From the NCBI GenBank assembly GCA_002722955.1, contig PBMZ01000036.1:1-37395 (forward strand): a stretch of 37,395 nucleotides of DNA, written 5' to 3'. Of the stretch, positions 9,791 through 19,137 are shown in pieces (position 1 is the first letter of the stretch; each line of letters begins with the position of its first letter). This DNA comes from Planctomycetaceae bacterium. GTDB lineage: Bacteria > Planctomycetota > Planctomycetia > Planctomycetales > Planctomycetaceae. The notes beneath the pieces are model-generated. The model saw only the letters and a list, made by a program, of their open reading frames with translations. It searched no databases and was not told where the DNA came from. The position numbers were made by a program, and so were the translations under genes.

Positions 9791-10387
9791 TTAGGCTGCC
9801 GCCAAATTTACTGTTTCGGCTAGTGCTTCGCGGACCCGCTCGAGTGGCTCGACGAAATCTGGCTCACAATGATTGAGCAGTCTTAAAGACTCGGATACCA
9901 ATTGCCAATCGCTAATGTGTTCTGGATGGACTGCGAACACGTGTTGACCAACAGTAACGCTTGTTTCGGACGCCTCTGTTTGATCTTCGTTGTTGATCAG
10001 TTGGCCGATTCGCGTCACCTCGCCGACTCCCATTAGCGGGTCGGCTTTGTTCGAGTCATCGTCGGATTCAGCAAGACAAATCACCGGCACGTCGACATGA
10101 TTTCTCAGTTCGTGGATTTCGAGGTGATCGGTAACAACCAGAGTCGGCTTGATGCTGACCTTTTGAATCAAGGCCTTGCTGATCAATTCGCCAAGAATGA
10201 ACGGTACCAATGTTGGACCGTAAAGGATTTCCTGTGTTCGATTTGGTTTGATTGGCGTCGTGCATTGGAATTCAAGCGGCCGACCGAACCGGTTTGTGAT
10301 GAGTAGCCCGGCAACAAAGTTGCGTTCCGGGATCCCCAACGCAGTCATAAAGCCAATGTGAAGAGATTCTGATTTTGAACTCGCCAT
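9791..10387 (-). CDS. Conserved planctomycete protein of unknown function, partner of the SNF2 ATPase
   Basis: This 198-residue soluble protein has no signal peptide or membrane segment. It appears to be an alpha/beta fold: GFMTALGIPERNFVAGLLIT near the N-terminus, then RFGRPLEFQCTTP, NRTQEILYGPTLVPFILGEL, and a beta strand PTLVVTD at about 80. No nuclease, methylase or helicase motif is recognised. I recall similar planctomycete proteins with this N-terminal block but no function for them. Its stop is 6 nt before the SNF2 start, which suggests the two act together, for example as ATPase and specificity or regulatory subunit. That is an inference from gene order. Start ATG 10387 is used; an internal Met at residue 14 is possible. 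Confidence 0.85.
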   Translation of the reverse strand: MASSKSESLHIGFMTALGIPERNFVAGLLITNRFGRPLEFQCTTPIKPNRTQEILYGPTLVPFILGELISKALIQKVSIKPTLVVTDHLEIHELRNHVDVPVICLAESDDDSNKADPLMGVGEVTRIGQLINNEDQTEASETSVTVGQHVFAVHPEHISDWQLVSESLRLLNHCEPDFVEPLERVREALAETVNLAAA

Positions 10388-10548
10388 TCCGTGCGCCCAA
10401 GATCGCCGATTGGAGCATAGCCGTGAGACTTCACTGATTGCGCAACCATCCCCGGCTGCGCGCCATGCCGCTTAGAGATGTCATCGGCTGTGGGAATAGG
10501 TAGACTTTAACGTTTATTCTGGTCGTGCGGTGACGGAGTAGGGGACAA
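10388..10548. promoter_or_regulatory. Divergent intergenic region between the SNF2 cassette and the PAP2 gene
   Basis: This 161-base gap between divergent genes must hold both promoters. Near the right end GGAGTAGGGG precedes ATG 10549 and is a credible ribosome site. No clear -35/-10 elements or palindromic operator were identified. Confidence 0.4.
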
Positions 10549-11337
10549 ATGGACGATAATCGCAATCCGCTCAGGCGGCGGGTTTTCTTGTTGCTACGAA
10601 TCATGCTACCAGTCTGGGCCGTGTTGCTTGGCGCTTTCGCGTTGCCCAGGTTTGAACTTGATGGTCGCGTGGCAACAGTCGCTTATTGGCTCTCGGCGTC
10701 TGGTGGCCGTTTGGGTTTACCGGTGATGGTCTTTCTGATCCTGCCCGTTGTCATCGGACGTCCTGGGCTGACCGGTAATCGTCGACGGCGAGAAACTCGG
10801 ACCATCGTCGGCATCTTGTTGTTGATTCTTGGCGCGACGGCATTCATTAACGAGCGGATCACGAAGCCGGCGTTTGCTCATCCTCGGCCAAATATTGTTG
10901 AGCTTGCTGAGATCGGCGTGCTTGATATGCCAGCGAAAGACTTTTACGAGACACAGACCAAGCACGAGCGTCGTCAGTATCTTAGCAGCGTCTTGACAAA
11001 AGACTTTCAGCACTTTCCGATGAGTGACCGAGTTCGTGTCGAGTGGGCGTATGAGACGGGCTTTTCTTTTCCGTCAGGGCACGCGTTCGCTTCGATGTTG
11101 TTCGCCACGTTTTGCGTTGCCATGGGTATGAATTACACGACCGGGCCGCGTCGACTCGTCCTGTATTCGCTTGCTGGATGGGCGATCCTCGTGTGTTATT
11201 CGCGGCCTGTCATGAGAGTCCACACGCCAACCGATATCAACTGTGGTGGCTTATTGGGAGTCTTCATGGGGACGATTGCTTTTGTTGCCGTTCATCGCTT
11301 CTTGTGCAAACCCGAAGAAGAGCCACCAGCAGTCTAA
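10549..11337 (+). CDS. PAP2-family membrane phosphatase (lipid phosphatase type)
   Basis: The product is 262 residues with five or so hydrophobic segments (about 12-33, 55-70, 86-100, 180-195, 204-218, 232-250). All three PAP2 phosphatase signatures are present: KPAFAHPRP (Lys106 to Pro114), PSGH (175-178), and SRPVMRVHTPTD with Arg219, His225 and Asp229. The family removes phosphate from phosphatidic acid, phosphatidylglycerophosphate or undecaprenyl pyrophosphate at the outer face of the membrane. The substrate cannot be chosen from sequence alone. A GGAG-rich sequence precedes ATG 10549. The acyltransferase gene starts about 50 nt downstream on the same strand, so lipid-carrier recycling linked to surface-polymer acylation is a reasonable guess. 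Confidence 0.9.
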   Translation: MDDNRNPLRRRVFLLLRIMLPVWAVLLGAFALPRFELDGRVATVAYWLSASGGRLGLPVMVFLILPVVIGRPGLTGNRRRRETRTIVGILLLILGATAFINERITKPAFAHPRPNIVELAEIGVLDMPAKDFYETQTKHERRQYLSSVLTKDFQHFPMSDRVRVEWAYETGFSFPSGHAFASMLFATFCVAMGMNYTTGPRRLVLYSLAGWAILVCYSRPVMRVHTPTDINCGGLLGVFMGTIAFVAVHRFLCKPEEEPPAV

Positions 11338-11388
11338 AAGCGAGACAACGATTGCTCGCCGCAGTCTTTCCGCAACACCAGCGTTTTG

Positions 11389-13386
11389 ATGACCGACTTT
11401 AAGTACCGACCAGAGATCGATGGATTGCGAGCGATCGCAGTACTGCTGGTACTGTTGTTTCATGCCGACTTCGGATTCACCGGCGGCTTCATTGGCGTGG
11501 ACGTCTTCTTTGCGATCTCGGGTTTTTTGATCACCAGCCTGATTCTTAAAGAACAACAAGCAGGCAGTTTCACGCTGGCTGGCTTTTGGAAACGGCGGAT
11601 TCGGCGCATTTTTCCGGTAGCGACTTTGGTTGTCTTGGCCACGACGTTTGCTGGCATCTTGTTACTCTTGCCAGATGACTTGGTCGAGCTTTCCGAATCG
11701 GCAATCGCGCAACAGATTATGCTGGCCAACGTCTTCTTCTACCAAAACACTGGGTACTTTGCGGGGCCGGCTGAAGCAAAGCCGCTCTTGCATACGTGGT
11801 CACTTGCTGTTGAAGAGCAGTTCTATCTGGTCTATCCTATTCTTTTGGTTGTTGGCACAAGGTTACCAAAGAGGATTTTCCTGATACTGCTTGTCACTCT
11901 GGCTGCCATCTCGTTGGCGATGAGCGAGTGGGGAACGAGGCCTCATTCGGCTGCAACATTCTTCCTGTTAGCGCCGCGAGGTTGGGAATTACTACTGGGA
12001 GCACTTGTCGCCTTTGCACCGCCAACAAGCGGATGGCGGCGATGGAATGCTGAACTGTTGAGTGTCCTGGGTTTCGCGGCGATTTTGGTTCCTGGATGGA
12101 TTTACAACAGTGAGACACCCTTTCCAGGTTTCACTGCGTTGATTCCTTGTCTTGGCACTGCCGTCCTGATCTATTCGAATCTTGGCAGCCTGACATGGAT
12201 CGGCACGTGCCTTTCGAGAAAACCGGTCGTTTTCATCGGGTTGATTTCGTATTCGCTGTATCTGTGGCACTGGCCGATCCTGGCTTTGCTAAAATACTGG
12301 TTCGAGGATCACGTAACCGTCGGTTATCGGATGGGGGCGTTAGCCGCGAGCGGAATCCTGGCTTATCTCTCTTGGCGGTTTGTCGAAACTCCGTTTCGAC
12401 GCGGCTTTCAACAGACAAGCGGCGGCCGGATTGCACTGACGACGGCAATTGGTCTGGTTTGTGTCACCGGCTTCGCATTCTGGATCCGCTCGACAAACGG
12501 CCTGCCGAGCAGATTACCCGAGAATCTTCAAACTCTGGCTGACGTCAGCGAACCGACTCGGTACACGGGCAGCTTTCAGGGTAGCCAGCTCGTTCTTCCC
12601 GTGCTTGGAAAGGGGAACGAAAGCGGAACTCTCGATGTGATGATTTGGGGGGACAGCCATGCGGATTTCATTTCGGATGCTTGCCAGCCGATAGCACGGA
12701 GGCATGGTGTTTCTGGTGTCATAGCTGCCAGCCCGGGAATGATTCCGCTGCTTGGAACATGGAGGCCCAGCGGAGTTGGCGGAGCTGGATCGGAATCTTG
12801 GAATGCAATGGTTTTGGGTTATGTTCGCCGCAATCAGATAAAGAACGTGATCTTAGTCGGACGTTGGGCCGTCAACATCGACGGTCGCACGGATGGGAAT
12901 ATGGATTCGCTGATCGTTGATGAACTATCCGAATTCACTGTCCCGAGCGAATCGCGAGCTGCCATGTTGAGAGGATTTCAGCGGACGCTGAAGGAACTGA
13001 ACAAGGATGGGATCAAGGTGTGGGTGCTCAAGCAAGTTCCGTTGCAGGACGGATTCCCTCACAAGCGATTACTTCGCTGGGCGTTCTTCGGTGGCGGTGA
13101 ACTACCGACGGGTGTTTCGCGAGACATCCACAATCAGCGGCAATTCAATGTCGATTCGATCTTTAAGCAGCCGGTTTTTGAGAACGTGAGAATTCTCGAC
13201 CCGGCCAATTATTGCTTTGATGGGCAAGGCCGCTCGCAAATCTCTGATGGACGGCGATCCTATTACTGGGACAATGATCACTTGACCGCCGACGGTGCCT
13301 CGACATTGCTGACGCCGATGCTCGATCCGATTTTTATTGAAATTGCTCGAAAAAAGAAAAGTGATCAGGAATCTTCGTCTGAATAA
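11389..13386 (+). CDS. OafA/YrhL-type acyltransferase with C-terminal SGNH domain
   Basis: This is a membrane acyltransferase-3 protein of 665 residues from ATG 11389; TTG 11386 directly before it is an alternative start. The N-terminal half has about ten transmembrane helices with the family signature LLFHADFGFTGGFIGVDVFF, whose His is the catalytic candidate, and RRIRRIFPV. The C-terminal ~250 residues form an SGNH esterase-like domain. Its nucleophile block is MIWGDSHAD and its Asp/His block is DNDHLTADGAS. This fused architecture is that of O-acetylases which modify lipopolysaccharide, exopolysaccharide or peptidoglycan, passing an acyl group across the membrane to the extracytoplasmic SGNH domain. 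It is encoded downstream of the PAP2 phosphatase. Its last 22 bases overlap the convergent giant gene on the other strand. Confidence 0.93.
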   Translation: MTDFKYRPEIDGLRAIAVLLVLLFHADFGFTGGFIGVDVFFAISGFLITSLILKEQQAGSFTLAGFWKRRIRRIFPVATLVVLATTFAGILLLLPDDLVELSESAIAQQIMLANVFFYQNTGYFAGPAEAKPLLHTWSLAVEEQFYLVYPILLVVGTRLPKRIFLILLVTLAAISLAMSEWGTRPHSAATFFLLAPRGWELLLGALVAFAPPTSGWRRWNAELLSVLGFAAILVPGWIYNSETPFPGFTALIPCLGTAVLIYSNLGSLTWIGTCLSRKPVVFIGLISYSLYLWHWPILALLKYWFEDHVTVGYRMGALAASGILAYLSWRFVETPFRRGFQQTSGGRIALTTAIGLVCVTGFAFWIRSTNGLPSRLPENLQTLADVSEPTRYTGSFQGSQLVLPVLGKGNESGTLDVMIWGDSHADFISDACQPIARRHGVSGVIAASPGMIPLLGTWRPSGVGGAGSESWNAMVLGYVRRNQIKNVILVGRWAVNIDGRTDGNMDSLIVDELSEFTVPSESRAAMLRGFQRTLKELNKDGIKVWVLKQVPLQDGFPHKRLLRWAFFGGGELPTGVSRDIHNQRQFNVDSIFKQPVFENVRILDPANYCFDGQGRSQISDGRRSYYWDNDHLTADGASTLLTPMLDPIFIEIARKKKSDQESSSE

Positions 13387-16300
13387 TCGAAGCGAACGGT
13401 CTTGCTGCGAGTTCTGACCTCGACGGCTTTCCGTTCGGGCATCCCTTCGACCCACAAAACGTTGTTGGTGTACTTTGAATCGCTTTCGTGCAAGACCATG
13501 CCGGATCGTTTATCGAGGCATAGCAATCGGAAGCCGTACCGCCGACTGCGACCGTCAATTATCTGATACTGTGTCATGAAAGTCAGAACTGGAATGTGAC
13601 TTGGCTGCTCGATTTTAAAGCCCTGGTTCTCCACTCTGTAGGTCCAAAGTTGTTTGCCCTCATGAGCAAACGCCGAAACTTGCCCGTTGGCACGAACGCA
13701 TCCGGGGATGGGCATCACCGTGCCTTCGGTCGCTTTGGTGGATTGATTGGCAATCAAGATGTATTGCGACTGGTGTTTCTTGACAATGATGTCTAAGACG
13801 TCGCCGCCTAGCTTCAAATTGTTCTCCACCAAAGTGGACCCATCCGAGACCCGCAGGATCTTGAAACTTCCGTCCGTCTCCATGATGGCGACTTCGTCGC
13901 GATTCACGAGCCAAAGTTTTGCGGATTTGGAAAAAGTTTGCTTCCAGTGGACTTCGTCGCTGACCAAATCTTGAAAGACCAGCGTCGGTGTTTCGGACTC
14001 CTTGTCCCAAGTCAGCAAGTTGCGGCCCTGTGCGATGACTCGAGCCGACAATGGTGGCAAGTCCTTTCGATGCTCGATATATCCGTCGAGCAAGCGTACG
14101 AAAAAGCCCTTTCCGATGTTTTCGTCTTCGTTATCGATCGTCACGATCATGGTTTCGTCGTCGCCGATCAAATCGCCATCGCGTGGAAAGTCGTCACGCT
14201 CCCACCGAGTTTTTCCTGTGATCGGATCGAGGCAAATCAGTCGTTTCTCGCGCTGATAACAGGCCGCATCTGCCGTTAAGTGTACGTGCGAGGGTTGCGA
14301 GGCAGGACGCCCATTCGGTTTCCTTGGGGTACGCAGTCGCATCGGGGGTACGCGGATGATTTGCGGGAATAGAGTGTTAGGCTCTTGAGTGGGCTTGTTC
14401 CAGAGCAATTTTGGCTTGTCGTCAAGGGTGTCGAAGGCGCAGATTCGGTTGCCTAACCAGACAAGCAAATAATTCCCCCGAGTATGCGTTTCCGTGAAGC
14501 TATACATCATGCCATAGTACGTCCGTGGTCCAGTTAGCTGTGGCAACGTCAGCTTCAGGCGTTCTGCTCCGACCTCATCGTAGGCTGTCAGCGATCGCCC
14601 GCTCGAATCAACGTTGAATTGCAAATTGTTTCCAAACGGTGCGTTGTCATGACTGACGATGCTTGGATACGAGTACGGGACGCTACGTCGCGCGTTGTTT
14701 TCGGACGCCTTGACAATGGCCGGCCACTTGGGGTTGAGTCGAGCCGAGAACTTATCCACGTCCACATTCAGTTCCGACAACAATTCGTTGCCAGTCTTGC
14801 TATCGACTAGAACGGACGATCCATTTTCATGTTTGAGATGGTGGAACAAGGCACCACCAACGTCTTTTGCTTTCGAGGCAACGATCACCTCTGCCAATCT
14901 CGCTTTGGCCTCGTTGCGAAATGATTCGTCCTTTGATTTCAGCACTTGGCGATACAGCGATTCGGCGTGGCCCCAGTTCTCTGCTTTGGTTAAACCTTTG
15001 GCCCACTCGATGCGAACGCTGTCAGCGGACGGGTGTCGTCCGAACAATGCGAGGAATTCCGCGGGATCGGACACCACCGAGAGTACTTCAATCTGTCGGT
15101 TGATTTCCGTGCGCAAGGCCTCGTCTTCATCGTTCCAGAGCTTTTCCAAACGCACCTGAATTCGAAGATCTCGACGAGCAGACCGTGACGAAGTGACCGG
15201 TGTTAGCCCGCTTCGTTGTTTGTCCAATTCCACAAGGCGAAGCAAGGTCTTGAATAGACTGCGCTTTTGCTCGGCGCTCTCATAAACGGCAGCCAAGTCG
15301 TGCAACAAACGGATTTGTTGGTTTGCGTCATCGACAAGCGATTCGAGTTTGCCCAACAGAGCAACGGTTGATTCTTTCGACACGTCTTCATCTTCTGCCG
15401 CGGACTCGATCAGGGCCGATAACAAAAGTTGTCGCGATCGTTGCGTTGACTTCAGTTCATCGGCTTCCTGCAGCTTGGCAATGGCGAGATCGTATTGGCC
15501 ATTGCTAAGCAAAGCCGTGCCCATATCTGTCAATGTGCCGGCGTTGTCCATTTGCGTTTTTAACCGAGCTGCGAACGTCTCGATCTGTGATTTCAGCGTC
15601 GGAAGTTTCCACAAACCGTCCGCTGACATCGAAAGCATTCCATCGGGAAGCGGAATCAAGTTGCCCGGCACGATGCCATCAACGGCTCTTGACCGTGAAA
15701 CCTGTTTTCCCTTCAAAACGTCGATACAGGCAATGTGACCGTTGCTCAGCGGAACGAAGTAGTGCCCCTGGCTCAATAAGCCTCGACCACTGGGTACAGC
15801 ACCTTCGGGATGCCGGATTAACTCCCAGGCTGCTTCGCCATTTGCAAGTTGCAGACCGCGCACGCCGTCTCGCCCGACGGTGACAACAGTGCCATCGACA
15901 ACGCCACCGATGTAAATGTCGGCGCCGCGTTTCACACTCCACTTTTCTTCGCCGGTGAGCAGATCAACGCAAACGACGCGACTATTGACGCCACTTTGCA
16001 GAATCGCGCGGCCTTCGGCGATCGTCGCCATCGAGTCAACCCAATAGCGACCAGGATCGCGACGGCTCGCATCAGAGATCTTCTCTTCCCAGTACCCTGG
16101 CATCGAGCGACCTCCGGTAAACGTTCGCTTTGTCACGTCGTAATACCAGCGGACAGACATGGACAACAAATCGACACCCACCCATCGTCCATTGTTCGCG
16201 GGGCAGACCAACACTCCAGCATGGCTCGAAGGCGAGATTCCACTTCGGTAGGCCGAGCCCTGCATGATCAGAAATGGCAAGAACGACGTCATGCTTAACG

Positions 16301-19067
16301 TTACCGTTCGTCCAGGCACCGTGAGTGCGATCTCGCGCCGAGGCAATCCGTCCGTCGGCGAAATCTCATAGAGTCGCGTTCGACTTGAGAATGTCGCCGC
16401 AGCGTATAAACGCCCTGCAAACGGTAATGGTACGCCGCGAAACATCGCGCCAGCATAGGGCAAGTCGCTGACTTTCGAACCGCCGACTTCCCAAACCAAC
16501 TTGCCAGTTTTGATGTCGATTGCCGAGATTCGGTTGTATCGCTTTAGCCAGGCAGGATCCAATCGCCGTTTTCCGTCACGAGTGACTTCAAAACGCGAGA
16601 TGTCGGTACCAGGGCCAAATGCCAAACCGGCGACACAATAAACTCGTTCACCGTCAGAGCTCAATGCGCCATAAGTGGCATCACGCCAAAGCCGCGATTG
16701 CAGAGCGCGACGAACGAACTTCTCGTTCGACAGGATGGCCTCCTGATTCTTCGTGACGAGATCGCGTAGCGTGTCGTCAAACTGAGTCCGCCAGCGAAGC
16801 TTTCCCGTGCGCAAATCGATGGCTCGCAGCTCGGTCAACATTCGGACAATGACGGTGTCACCGATGACCAAGGGTAACGAGCTTGGAATGATGATGCGGC
16901 GTTGGTTGTGTTGTTCTTCGGTCAGTTCCGATATCCATTGATTGATCCGGGGCACGTCAGATGTCTTTGCCAGCAGCTGACCTTTCAGGTAAGGCGTTGC
17001 GACGTCCGCTTTTCGATTTCGAGCGGCGTCACCTCGGAGCATCTTCCAACTTGTATCCTTTGATTCTGGTTGAGCCGTCGACAGATCGTCGGTGATGTGA
17101 ATCTCGCCCTCACTAACAACCTGTTGCTCAACACCAGCGATCGTTACACGAACCGTCCCGGCGTTTTTATTCAGTTCATCAACAACGTCTCTGGCTTCTT
17201 CGCGATTACCGGCTTTTAAGAAAGCGGTTGCCAACTGGATCGTCAGCATTGGTTCAAGCGCCGACAGATTGCGGCCACTCGATCGAAGCCGCTGCCAACA
17301 CCAAATCGCTCGATGAATGTTGCTGCGATCTTGCTCAATGACGGCGAGTCGATGCAGAGCTTTGGGACCGGAATTCGTGTGGAAGTATTGACGCACGATT
17401 TGCTCAAGGTCGCCAACTTCATTCTTTTCCAGTAACTGCTTGGCCTTGGCCCCGAACAACAACTCAAAGGACTGGCGCAGACTTGGCGGGCCGGACGACA
17501 GCATGCGCTCGGCTTCCAATTTGAGATCGCGGAAGACTCGGACTTCTTCATCAGGTTGAATTGTGCCGTCAATTTCCGATTCCAAAATTGATCCCAGTAC
17601 GCGGGCCGCATCCGTGAATCGTTGATTGTCAATCATGCCTTGAGCTTGCGCGAGCATCGTGCTTTGCGTGCGATCAACCTCAAGAGGATCCAGCGGACGT
17701 TCTTCCTCTTCTTCCTCCTTCGATTCCTCGACCTTGTTTTGAGCCAACAGATTGCCTGGCGCGGCGTTGTTATTTGCAGCGTTTTTGGCTTGTACTGCTG
17801 GTGCCTGTTGTCTCTTCTTGACACCTTTGGGAAGCTCGGGCAATGGATTCTCAGCAACCCATTTCTTCCATTTTTCGAAGGCTTTTTCGCGGGCTTGCTC
17901 GCTACTGAAATAAAAGTAGCTCGGGCTTAAATATGATGACGGACTACGTTTTAGCCGGTCAAACGTGGTCTTCGCGTTTGGCTGGCCATAAGCGTTGTGA
18001 TCTTGGCCTGTCAGATGAATCAGCCATGCCAAGCAGACGTCGCGAATCTGAATCTCCATTCGCTTTTCATTCAAGACCCGAGTACCGCAGAGGCCACGAT
18101 CGTCGAGGTACTCGTTCAATTTGGCCATGTAAGGTTTGCCACCGATTTGACCAATTGTCATCAGTGCGTAACTTTTATAGCCAGGAGCAAGATTTGGGTC
18201 ATCCTCGATCGCCTTCAAAGCGGCGGTCAAGCCTGCGGGCAGCTTGTACTGGACAGCATAGCGAAGCTTCTGAATCAACAAATTGATCTTCGAAGGTCTT
18301 TCAATCCAGTGCCCGAGAAGCTTCAGAGCGGCAGTGTTTCGCTTGGCATTCTTCGTCTGCCCCAGCATGTTGCGAAAGTTGGTCGAGAAGATCACCTGCG
18401 GCCAGTAAGAATAGCTGATCAGCTTTTCTGGCAACTTGATTCGTTCATCGGTACTCACGAACAGTAACGCCGCGATGGTACCGACCGATGGATTCTTGCG
18501 AAGATTTCGATCGCGATTGGAAATGTCGGAATACACCTGGAAGAATCGCATTTTCAGCGCTGGTTGGGCGGCAAAATCGTCTGTTTCGGCGGATGCGATC
18601 AATCCCGGTTCGGCTTGTTGAATTTGAATGAATAGCTCGCGAGCTTCCTTGTCGCTGCCGATCCGCTTTTGAAAATACTTCCAACCCGGCAAGTCGTGAG
18701 TTTGTTGGTTTGTCTTGTCGTCGATGAAGTTCTTAAGCTGCAGCTTGTAGTCTTGCTCTAACACATCGGCCAGCAAAAGACGACAGCGGCGTTTTACTTC
18801 AGGATCGGAATGTTTGAGCCCCGCTAACAGCGCTGATTTTGCAGGCAAGCCAACAGCGGCGAGCTTTTCGGACGCGTTTTCTCGCAACGTGAAATCGTCA
18901 CTACCGAGTTGCTCGACGAGCGCGGAGACCTCTGCAGTTGTCACGCCATCGCCGGCCGACTTTGCTTCGGGCAATGCAGGAGGATCAGCGGCATGAATGG
19001 CCCCGGCAAATTGAGCAGATGCCACTGCGATATAAGTGCAAAGTGGAAACAGCACAGCTTGTTTCAT
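13365..19067 (-). CDS. Giant secreted HEAT-repeat / PQQ-type beta-propeller protein
   Basis: The chosen ATG 19067 gives a 1900-residue protein with a signal peptide (MKQAVLFPLCTYIAVASAQF, then Ala-rich to AADPP) and a GGAG ribosome site 10 nt upstream. A longer reading from GTG 19127 lacks both. Residues ~35-110 look like a HEAT repeat (LGSDDFTLRENASEKL, HSDPEVKRRCRLLLAD). A Lys/Ala/Asn stretch leads to an acidic run (EESKEEEEEE) near 450. From ~690 the planctomycete PQQ-propeller start WKMLRGDAARN is followed by blades of the type AIDLRTGKLRWRTQF and CVDLLTGEEKWSVKRG. A TPR-like helical part spans ~1170-1430, and a second propeller reaches the C-terminus (CLDPITGKTRWERDD). It is probably a periplasmic scaffold; PQQ binding or catalysis is not established. 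It lies downstream of rdgB on the same strand. Confidence 0.88.
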   Translation of the reverse strand: MKQAVLFPLCTYIAVASAQFAGAIHAADPPALPEAKSAGDGVTTAEVSALVEQLGSDDFTLRENASEKLAAVGLPAKSALLAGLKHSDPEVKRRCRLLLADVLEQDYKLQLKNFIDDKTNQQTHDLPGWKYFQKRIGSDKEARELFIQIQQAEPGLIASAETDDFAAQPALKMRFFQVYSDISNRDRNLRKNPSVGTIAALLFVSTDERIKLPEKLISYSYWPQVIFSTNFRNMLGQTKNAKRNTAALKLLGHWIERPSKINLLIQKLRYAVQYKLPAGLTAALKAIEDDPNLAPGYKSYALMTIGQIGGKPYMAKLNEYLDDRGLCGTRVLNEKRMEIQIRDVCLAWLIHLTGQDHNAYGQPNAKTTFDRLKRSPSSYLSPSYFYFSSEQAREKAFEKWKKWVAENPLPELPKGVKKRQQAPAVQAKNAANNNAAPGNLLAQNKVEESKEEEEEERPLDPLEVDRTQSTMLAQAQGMIDNQRFTDAARVLGSILESEIDGTIQPDEEVRVFRDLKLEAERMLSSGPPSLRQSFELLFGAKAKQLLEKNEVGDLEQIVRQYFHTNSGPKALHRLAVIEQDRSNIHRAIWCWQRLRSSGRNLSALEPMLTIQLATAFLKAGNREEARDVVDELNKNAGTVRVTIAGVEQQVVSEGEIHITDDLSTAQPESKDTSWKMLRGDAARNRKADVATPYLKGQLLAKTSDVPRINQWISELTEEQHNQRRIIIPSSLPLVIGDTVIVRMLTELRAIDLRTGKLRWRTQFDDTLRDLVTKNQEAILSNEKFVRRALQSRLWRDATYGALSSDGERVYCVAGLAFGPGTDISRFEVTRDGKRRLDPAWLKRYNRISAIDIKTGKLVWEVGGSKVSDLPYAGAMFRGVPLPFAGRLYAAATFSSRTRLYEISPTDGLPRREIALTVPGRTVTLSMTSFLPFLIMQGSAYRSGISPSSHAGVLVCPANNGRWVGVDLLSMSVRWYYDVTKRTFTGGRSMPGYWEEKISDASRRDPGRYWVDSMATIAEGRAILQSGVNSRVVCVDLLTGEEKWSVKRGADIYIGGVVDGTVVTVGRDGVRGLQLANGEAAWELIRHPEGAVPSGRGLLSQGHYFVPLSNGHIACIDVLKGKQVSRSRAVDGIVPGNLIPLPDGMLSMSADGLWKLPTLKSQIETFAARLKTQMDNAGTLTDMGTALLSNGQYDLAIAKLQEADELKSTQRSRQLLLSALIESAAEDEDVSKESTVALLGKLESLVDDANQQIRLLHDLAAVYESAEQKRSLFKTLLRLVELDKQRSGLTPVTSSRSARRDLRIQVRLEKLWNDEDEALRTEINRQIEVLSVVSDPAEFLALFGRHPSADSVRIEWAKGLTKAENWGHAESLYRQVLKSKDESFRNEAKARLAEVIVASKAKDVGGALFHHLKHENGSSVLVDSKTGNELLSELNVDVDKFSARLNPKWPAIVKASENNARRSVPYSYPSIVSHDNAPFGNNLQFNVDSSGRSLTAYDEVGAERLKLTLPQLTGPRTYYGMMYSFTETHTRGNYLLVWLGNRICAFDTLDDKPKLLWNKPTQEPNTLFPQIIRVPPMRLRTPRKPNGRPASQPSHVHLTADAACYQREKRLICLDPITGKTRWERDDFPRDGDLIGDDETMIVTIDNEDENIGKGFFVRLLDGYIEHRKDLPPLSARVIAQGRNLLTWDKESETPTLVFQDLVSDEVHWKQTFSKSAKLWLVNRDEVAIMETDGSFKILRVSDGSTLVENNLKLGGDVLDIIVKKHQSQYILIANQSTKATEGTVMPIPGCVRANGQVSAFAHEGKQLWTYRVENQGFKIEQPSHIPVLTFMTQYQIIDGRSRRYGFRLLCLDKRSGMVLHESDSKYTNNVLWVEGMPERKAVEVRTRSKTVRFDYSDEDS

Positions 19068-19137
19068 CGCAACATCTCCAGCGTTTTTGGGGCACGCGGC
19101 TCTTGTGATGATCGAGCCGTCGCTCACTCATACTTTA

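Noticed and set aside
19097..19119. CGGCTC/GAGCCG hairpin between rdgB and the giant propeller gene
   Set aside because: The stem is only 6 base pairs with no T run; it is too weak to call a terminator.
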